This document shows, in pieces, positions 59,511-64,000 of a stretch of 64,000 nt of DNA (positions are counted from its first letter, which is position 1; every line of letters begins with the position of its first letter). The translations under genes were made by a program, and so were the position numbers. The notes under the pieces are model-generated. The model searched no databases, was not told where the DNA came from, and was given only the letters and a program-made list of their open reading frames with translations. The stretch is from Tianweitania sp. UT-5YL-CI-8 (GTDB lineage: Bacteria; Pseudomonadota; Alphaproteobacteria; Rhizobiales; Rhizobiaceae): contig NZ_JASCRR010000013.1 of NCBI RefSeq assembly GCF_030010215.1, forward strand, positions 1 through 64,000, given 5' to 3'.

Positions 59511-60271
59511 AGACCCGTTCTGCCCGCTCGCCTGCAATGTTTCTCACAGCAACCATGCTTGCCACCCCGATCGCGCTTTCGCCGATCGCGACTACGCCTG
59601 CCTACGCCTGGAGAATCGTCTTCGATCCCAGCAACTACGCGCAGAACGTGCTCACGGCGGCGCGAACGCTCGAACAGATCAACCACCAGATCACCTCGCT
59701 TCAGAACGAGGCGACGATGCTGATCAATCAGGCCCGCAATCTTGCGAACCTCCCGTTCTCCTCGCTCCAGACGCTTCAGCAGAATGTTCAGCGCACGCAG
59801 CAGCTCCTGACGCAGGCCCAGAACATCGCTTTCGACGTGCAGCGGATCGATCAGGCGTTCCAGCAGCAGTACGGCAACGTCTCCATGTCGGCCACGGATC
59901 AGCAGCTCGTCTCCGATGCCCGCTCGCGCTGGCAAAACACGGTCGGCGGCCTGCAGGACGCCATGCGCGTCCAGGCGGGTGTCGTCGGCAACATCGACAC
60001 GAACCGCGCGCAGATGAGCGAACTGGTGAACCATAGCCAGGGCGCGACCGGCGCGCTTCAGGCGACGCAGGCTGGCAACCAACTCCTGGCGCTTCAGTCG
60101 CAGCAGCTCTCCGATCTGGTGGCGTTGCTTGCTGCCAACGGGCGCGCTGGCGCACTGACCGAAGCAGAGCGCACGGCGGCCGCCGAACAGGGCCGCGAGC
60201 AACGCCGCCGCTTTCTGACTCCGGGCTCGGGCTACCAGCCGGGCAACGCGCAGATGTTCAACGGAAACTGA
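59507..60271 (+). CDS. trbJ: TrbJ, VirB5-like transfer protein
   Basis: 254 residues. Signal peptide (AMFLTATMLATPIALSPIATTPAYA) before WRIVFDPSNYAQNVLTAARTLEQINHQITSLQNEA. The rest is a long helical, glutamine-rich region (QNVQRTQQLLTQAQNIAF). The family is periplasmic and may sit at the pilus tip. Starts in the trbE stop. Confidence 0.92.
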   Translation: MKTRSARSPAMFLTATMLATPIALSPIATTPAYAWRIVFDPSNYAQNVLTAARTLEQINHQITSLQNEATMLINQARNLANLPFSSLQTLQQNVQRTQQLLTQAQNIAFDVQRIDQAFQQQYGNVSMSATDQQLVSDARSRWQNTVGGLQDAMRVQAGVVGNIDTNRAQMSELVNHSQGATGALQATQAGNQLLALQSQQLSDLVALLAANGRAGALTEAERTAAAEQGREQRRRFLTPGSGYQPGNAQMFNGN

Positions 60272-60281
60272 GGACGGCCTT

Positions 60282-60569
60282 ATGGACGGCAAGATGCTGG
60301 CCCGCCTGGGCGCTGTCGTGTTCGTCGCCATCGCCATTACGGCGACGGTCGTCGAACTAACCCGGACAGAGGAACCGAAAGAGGATTTCTCCACGCGCAC
60401 TATAGAACCCCGGCGTGATCCGCTGCGTGAGGCGCAGCGCCGGTGCCAGCAGCTTGGCCAGCAGGCCGCGAATAATGCCGAATGCCTGCGTGTCTGGGCC
60501 GAGACGCGAGATCGGTTCCTCGGCCGCTCGCCCGCACCCGCGTCGCCAACCTCCAGCGAAGGGCGGTGA
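60282..60569 (+). CDS. trbK: TrbK-alt, small membrane protein
   Basis: 95 residues. One N-terminal membrane helix (LARLGAVVFVAIAITATVVEL), then a periplasmic segment with two cysteines (RRCQQLGQQAANNAECLRVWAETRDRFLGRSP), the usual layout of TrbK-alt in rhizobial trb operons, where it lies between trbJ and trbL. It may act in entry exclusion, as TrbK of RP4 does; not shown for this type. Confidence 0.8.
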   Translation: MDGKMLARLGAVVFVAIAITATVVELTRTEEPKEDFSTRTIEPRRDPLREAQRRCQQLGQQAANNAECLRVWAETRDRFLGRSPAPASPTSSEGR

Positions 60570-60572
60570 AGC

Positions 60573-61934
60573 ATGGGCGGCTCCGGTGTTATCGACACAT
60601 TCCTTGGCACCTTCACACGCTATATCGACTCCGGCTTTGGGCTGCTCGGCGGCGAAGTGGCGTTTATCGCCACGACGTTGATTGTGATCGACGTCACCCT
60701 CGCTGCGCTGTTCTGGAGCTGGGGCGCAGACGACGACATCATCGCGAGGCTGGTGAAAAAGACCCTGTTTGTCGGGATGTTTGCCTACCTGATTTCCAAT
60801 TGGAACAACCTCGCCAAGATCGTCTTCGACAGCTTCTCCGGTCTCGGACTGAAGGCCGCCGGCACGGGCTTCACAGCGCAGGATCTGCTGCGTCCCGGCA
60901 AGGTCGCGCAGACCGGTCTCGATGCGGCGCGTCCTCTGCTTGACGCGATCTCGCCCCTGATGGGCTGGATCGCCGTCTTCGAGAACCTGATCCAGATCGT
61001 CTGCCTGCTCTTTGCCTGGGCGCTCGTCATCCTCGCTTTCTTCATTCTGGCGATCCAGCTCTTCGTGACGTTGATCGAGTTCAAGTTGAGTACGCTGGCC
61101 GGCTTCATCCTGATCCCGTTCGGCTTGTTCGGCAAAACCGCATTCATGGCCGAACGCGTGCTTGGCAATGTGATTTCCAGCGGCATCAAGGTCCTGGTCC
61201 TCGCCGTCATCGTCGGCATCGGCTCGACGCTGTTCAGTCAGTTTACGCAAGGCTTCGGCGGCCAGACCCCGAGCATCGACGACGCCATGGCCATCGTTCT
61301 TGCGGCGCTCTCGCTCGTCGGCCTTGGCATCTTCGGTCCCGGCATCGCCTCCGGTCTGGTCAGCGGCGGTCCGCAGCTTGGCGCAGGCGCCGCGGTTGGC
61401 ACCGGCCTTGCTGTCGGCGGTGCGGCACTCGCTGCTGGCGGCGGCGCGGTGCTGGCCGCGAAGGGCGGAGCCGCTCTTCTTTCCGGCGGCGCCGCTGCCG
61501 CGCGTGGTGGAGCTGCGGCGACCGGCGCGGCATCGTCGGCCTACACATTAGGCTCTATGGGACAGTCGGGCGCGTCCGGCGTCGCGTCCGGCCTCGGAGG
61601 CGTAGCACGCGCCGCCGGATCGGCCTCCGTTTCCCCGTTGCGCCGTGCCGCTTCCCGCGCCTCGGAAACCATGAAAACCAGCTTCTCCGACGGTGCGCGT
61701 GCAGGCGTCAGCGCCACCGGCGGCTCCTTCTCGTCCGGCACGGGCGCGAGCGAATCCGATCCGGCTTCCGTCGCTCCCGCCGCCACCGCCGATCAGCCTC
61801 CTGCATGGGCACAGCGCATGAAGCGCGGCCGCCATGTCTCCCACGGCGTCAGCGCAGCCGCCCACGCCGTTCGCTCGGGCGACGGCCATGGCTCCGGCGC
61901 ATCCGTCAATCTCTCCGAAAGTGACCGTTCATGA
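60573..61934 (+). CDS. trbL: TrbL, polytopic VirB6-like protein
   Basis: 453 residues. Begins GGSGVIDTFLGTFTRYIDSGFGLL as in TrbL; six or so membrane helices up to residue 250 (FIATTLIVIDVTLAALFW; LLFAWALVILAFFILAIQLFV; AMAIVLAALSLVGLGIFGPGIA). After that comes a long Gly/Ala/Ser-rich low-complexity tail. It forms part of the inner-membrane channel. Overlaps trbF by ATGA. Confidence 0.92.
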   Translation: MGGSGVIDTFLGTFTRYIDSGFGLLGGEVAFIATTLIVIDVTLAALFWSWGADDDIIARLVKKTLFVGMFAYLISNWNNLAKIVFDSFSGLGLKAAGTGFTAQDLLRPGKVAQTGLDAARPLLDAISPLMGWIAVFENLIQIVCLLFAWALVILAFFILAIQLFVTLIEFKLSTLAGFILIPFGLFGKTAFMAERVLGNVISSGIKVLVLAVIVGIGSTLFSQFTQGFGGQTPSIDDAMAIVLAALSLVGLGIFGPGIASGLVSGGPQLGAGAAVGTGLAVGGAALAAGGGAVLAAKGGAALLSGGAAAARGGAAATGAASSAYTLGSMGQSGASGVASGLGGVARAAGSASVSPLRRAASRASETMKTSFSDGARAGVSATGGSFSSGTGASESDPASVAPAATADQPPAWAQRMKRGRHVSHGVSAAAHAVRSGDGHGSGASVNLSESDRS

Positions 61935-62620
61935 ACCTCTTCAAACGACCGGCCGTGCATTACGGCAAGACACCTGAGCCTGAAACACCTTACCAGAAGG
62001 CCGCGCAGGTCTGGGACGAACGACTTGGGTCGGCGCGCGTGCAGGCGAAGAACTGGCGCTACATGGCGTTCGGTTCGTTGATCCTCTCGGCCGGCTTCGC
62101 GTCCGCACTGGCCTATCAGTCTGCGCGCGGGATTGTCGTGCCATGGGTGGTCCAGGTCGACAATCTGGGTCAGGCTCAGGCCGTCGCGCCAGCCAGGGCA
62201 GACTTCCGCCCGACCGATCCACAGGTGGCCTGGCATCTGGCGCGCTTCATCGAGCAGACCAGAAGCATTCCCGCCGATCCGATCATCGTACGGCAGAATT
62301 GGCTCAGGGCATATGAATGGACCACGGACCGGGGCGCTGCTGCGCTAAACGATTATGCCCGCGCCAACGATCCCTTCACGAAGGTCGGCAAGCAGCAGAT
62401 CGCTGTCGAAGTTTCCAGCGTCATCCGCGCTTCTCCGGACAGCTTCCGCGTCGCCTGGACCGAACGGCATTTCGAGAACGGCCAGCTCGGCGCGACCGAG
62501 CGATGGACCGCGATCCTGACCATCGTCATCCAGCCACCGCGCGATGCGGAGCGGCTGAAGGTCAATCCGCTGGGAATTTATATCAATGCGATCAACTGGT
62601 CGCGGGAGTTGAGCCAATGA
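61931..62620 (+). CDS. trbF: TrbF, VirB8-like protein
   Basis: 229 residues. MNLFKRPAVHYGKTPEPETPYQKAAQVWDERLGSARVQAKNW is a typical TrbF start; one membrane helix (MAFGSLILSAGFASALAYQ), then a periplasmic NTF2-like domain (VAWHLARFIEQTRSIPADP, ATERWTAILTIVIQPP, GIYINAINWSREL). It nucleates channel assembly. The stop overlaps the trbG ATG. Confidence 0.94.
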   Translation: MNLFKRPAVHYGKTPEPETPYQKAAQVWDERLGSARVQAKNWRYMAFGSLILSAGFASALAYQSARGIVVPWVVQVDNLGQAQAVAPARADFRPTDPQVAWHLARFIEQTRSIPADPIIVRQNWLRAYEWTTDRGAAALNDYARANDPFTKVGKQQIAVEVSSVIRASPDSFRVAWTERHFENGQLGATERWTAILTIVIQPPRDAERLKVNPLGIYINAINWSRELSQ

Positions 62621-63681
62621 ACCGGCCGATGATCCGCAAACCTGCCGTTGCGGTTTTCCGTAAATCCGCGCTTCCGGTTTTACTGATTTCTGCGACCATG
62701 CTCGCCGGTTGCGCGACGGCGAAAAAGCCTCCTCAAATCAGCTACGACCAGAACGTGCCTCCCTTGCCGGCCTTGCCGGCCGCCATCACGGACGATCGCC
62801 CACGTCCGCTACACGTTCCTCCCGCTTGGACCCCAGCGAAGGGCGGTGGTACAGCCAGCACGCCAGTCGCTCGCGTCGAGAACGCCAATGCCGCCGCTCG
62901 CGTGCAGCCGCGCCGCGAAGGCTATTTCAACTCGATCCAGATCTATCCGTGGAGTGAAGGGGCGCTCTATCAGGTCTATGCGGCGCCAGGCCAGATAACG
63001 AACATCGCCCTGGAACCCGGTGAGTCGCTGACGGGCGCTGGGCCGATCGCGGCCGGCGATACCGCCCGCTGGATTATCGGCGACACCGAGAGCGGCAGCG
63101 GCACGACACGCCGTGTCCATATCCTCGTGAAACCGACCCGACCGGAGATCACGACCAATCTTGTCGTGACCACCGACCGCCGCGTGTACACGATCGAGCT
63201 GCGTTCCGGCGAGAAGCCCTACATGCCGTCCGTCGCATGGTCCTATCCGCAGCCGCGTCTCGGCAGGGGCCAGAGCATTCCGGCGACGCCAGTCATCCCG
63301 GCAGTGGTCGCGCGCAACTACCGTTACGGCTTGACCGGCGGCAATCCCCCATGGAAACCCGTCACCGTCTATGACGATGGTCGGCGCGTCTACGTCGAGT
63401 TTCCCAGAGGGATCGTGCAGGGCGAGATGCCGCCGATCTTCGTCATCGGTCCGGACGGCGAAGCGCAGCTCGTCAACAGTCGTATCCACCAACACATCCT
63501 GATCGTCGACCGCCTGTTCGGCGCTGCCGAGCTTCGCCTTGGCAGCGGCCACCGTCAGCAGGTCGTCAGGATCGTCCGCACCGATGGGGGGAGGAGCGGT
63601 CCACAGTCGTGGATGCGAAGATCCAGTGGACGTTCGCAAGCGAGGAACGGCTGGAGCCATAGCGGAGGGCAGGGGTCATGA
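62617..63681 (+). CDS. trbG: TrbG, VirB9-like outer-membrane complex protein
   Basis: 354 residues. Lipoprotein-type signal (VLLISATMLAGCATAKK; LAGC lipobox), then VirB9 repeats: GYFNSIQIYPWSEGALYQVYAAPGQITNIALEPGE, TRRVHILVKPTRPEITTNLVVTTDRRVYTIELRSGEKPYMPSVAW, PVTVYDDGRRVYVEFPRGI, and HQHILIVDRLFGAAELRLG. The last about 30 residues after RIVRTDG are Arg/Ser/Gly-rich and unlike the family, perhaps a shifted end. The stop overlaps trbI. Confidence 0.93.
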   Translation: MNRPMIRKPAVAVFRKSALPVLLISATMLAGCATAKKPPQISYDQNVPPLPALPAAITDDRPRPLHVPPAWTPAKGGGTASTPVARVENANAAARVQPRREGYFNSIQIYPWSEGALYQVYAAPGQITNIALEPGESLTGAGPIAAGDTARWIIGDTESGSGTTRRVHILVKPTRPEITTNLVVTTDRRVYTIELRSGEKPYMPSVAWSYPQPRLGRGQSIPATPVIPAVVARNYRYGLTGGNPPWKPVTVYDDGRRVYVEFPRGIVQGEMPPIFVIGPDGEAQLVNSRIHQHILIVDRLFGAAELRLGSGHRQQVVRIVRTDGGRSGPQSWMRRSSGRSQARNGWSHSGGQGS

Positions 63682-64000
63682 CCGAGAACAGTACCAACAC
63701 TGCAGCTCCCATGCGCCTTCGCTCCGAGGCGCCGCGCGTCACACGCCTTTCGCGGAAGGTGCTGGCAAGCGTTGCGGCCGTCGGGCTGGTCGGCATCGGC
63801 GGCGCGCTGATCTACGCCTTCCAGCCCCGCGATGGAGGTCAGGGCGGAGAGGAACTTTACTCGACCAACAACCGCCAGACCGCAGATGGCCTCGCAGGCC
63901 TGCCGCGCGACTATACCGGTCCTGTGCTAGGCCCGCCGCTGCCCGGTGATCTTGGGCGGCCGATTCTCGACGCCCAGAACAGGGGCCAGCCCGTTGTTCC
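63678..64000 (+). CDS. trbI: TrbI, VirB10-like protein (truncated by window end)
   Basis: 107 residues are visible from ATG 63678, open at the right edge. A charged cytoplasmic N-terminus is followed by one membrane helix (VLASVAAVGLVGIGGALIYAFQ) and a proline-rich periplasmic start (GPVLGPPLPGDLGRPILD), as in TrbI/VirB10 proteins that span the envelope. Starts inside the trbG stop (ATGA). Confidence 0.92.
   Translation, partial: MTENSTNTAAPMRLRSEAPRVTRLSRKVLASVAAVGLVGIGGALIYAFQPRDGGQGGEELYSTNNRQTADGLAGLPRDYTGPVLGPPLPGDLGRPILDAQNRGQPVV

Overview
The window is alphaproteobacterial DNA, most likely Rhizobiales (Mesorhizobium/Rhizobium type). It is GC-rich and tightly packed, with many stop/start overlaps (ATGA, TGATG). 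The conjugation genes and their regulators follow the plan of the Mesorhizobium symbiosis-island ICEs. Almost the whole window is mobile DNA, in two blocks that meet at an initiator tRNA-Met gene.

Block 1 (about 1-13,300) is the early/replication module of a phage or prophage, all on the plus strand. It holds a small sigma-factor-like protein, a DEAH helicase, an RtcB RNA ligase, a Gp157-like protein, an MT-A70 adenine methyltransferase, an HNH nuclease, a methyltransferase-like protein with a PPC motif, a PrimPol/AAA replication protein, a ParB-Dam fusion, a VRR-NUC nuclease and several unknown proteins. No capsid, tail, portal or terminase gene is visible. It ends in about 440 bp of hairpin-rich, gene-free DNA closed by a terminator-like hairpin.

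Block 2 (13,779 to beyond the right edge) is an integrative and conjugative element (ICE). A large serine recombinase sits at the tRNA-Met, and the end of its reading frame is antisense to the tRNA 3' half. Next come two defence or cargo loci: a VapBC-type toxin-antitoxin pair overlapping a SIR2-HerA pair (15.9-20.1 kb), and at 35.3-39.0 kb a three-gene cassette of an Fe(II)/2-oxoglutarate dioxygenase, a zinc-binding protein and a GHKL ATPase fused to a Shedu-like nuclease. I recognise no described system in this second cassette, and it is the best candidate for something new. Around them lie typical ICE housekeeping genes: ArdC (frameshifted), DUF2958, a ParB-like protein, a giant methyltransferase/strawberry-notch helicase, a toprim protein, a DUF2493 protein and SSB.

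From 40.8 to 42.9 kb lies a transfer switch that looks like qseC-qseM-fseA-rdfS of ICEMlSymR7A: an Xre regulator with two matching 17-bp palindromes upstream, a DUF2285-only protein, a DUF6499-DUF2285 activator split by a +1 frameshift at CCC-A, and an excisionase-like protein. Next follow repA with iterons inside the gene, parA, a methylase, a small DNA-binding protein, DUF2840, traF, DUF736, a lytic transglycosylase, an oriT-like region, a DUF3363 relaxase, traG and a CopG-like gene. The mating-pair operon trbBCDEJKLFGI runs off the right edge. A small cargo insert (YdhR-like, HxlR, ClbS/DfsB-like, VOC) separates the CopG-like gene from trbB.

Decay and rearrangement are visible: three genes interrupted by single-base shifts, an inverted degenerate ssb copy, and two other inverted partial duplications. 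A 40-nt stem-loop leader of fixed length precedes three separate operons of the ICE, with a related one before a fourth. All functional assignments come from reading motifs; no database search was run.
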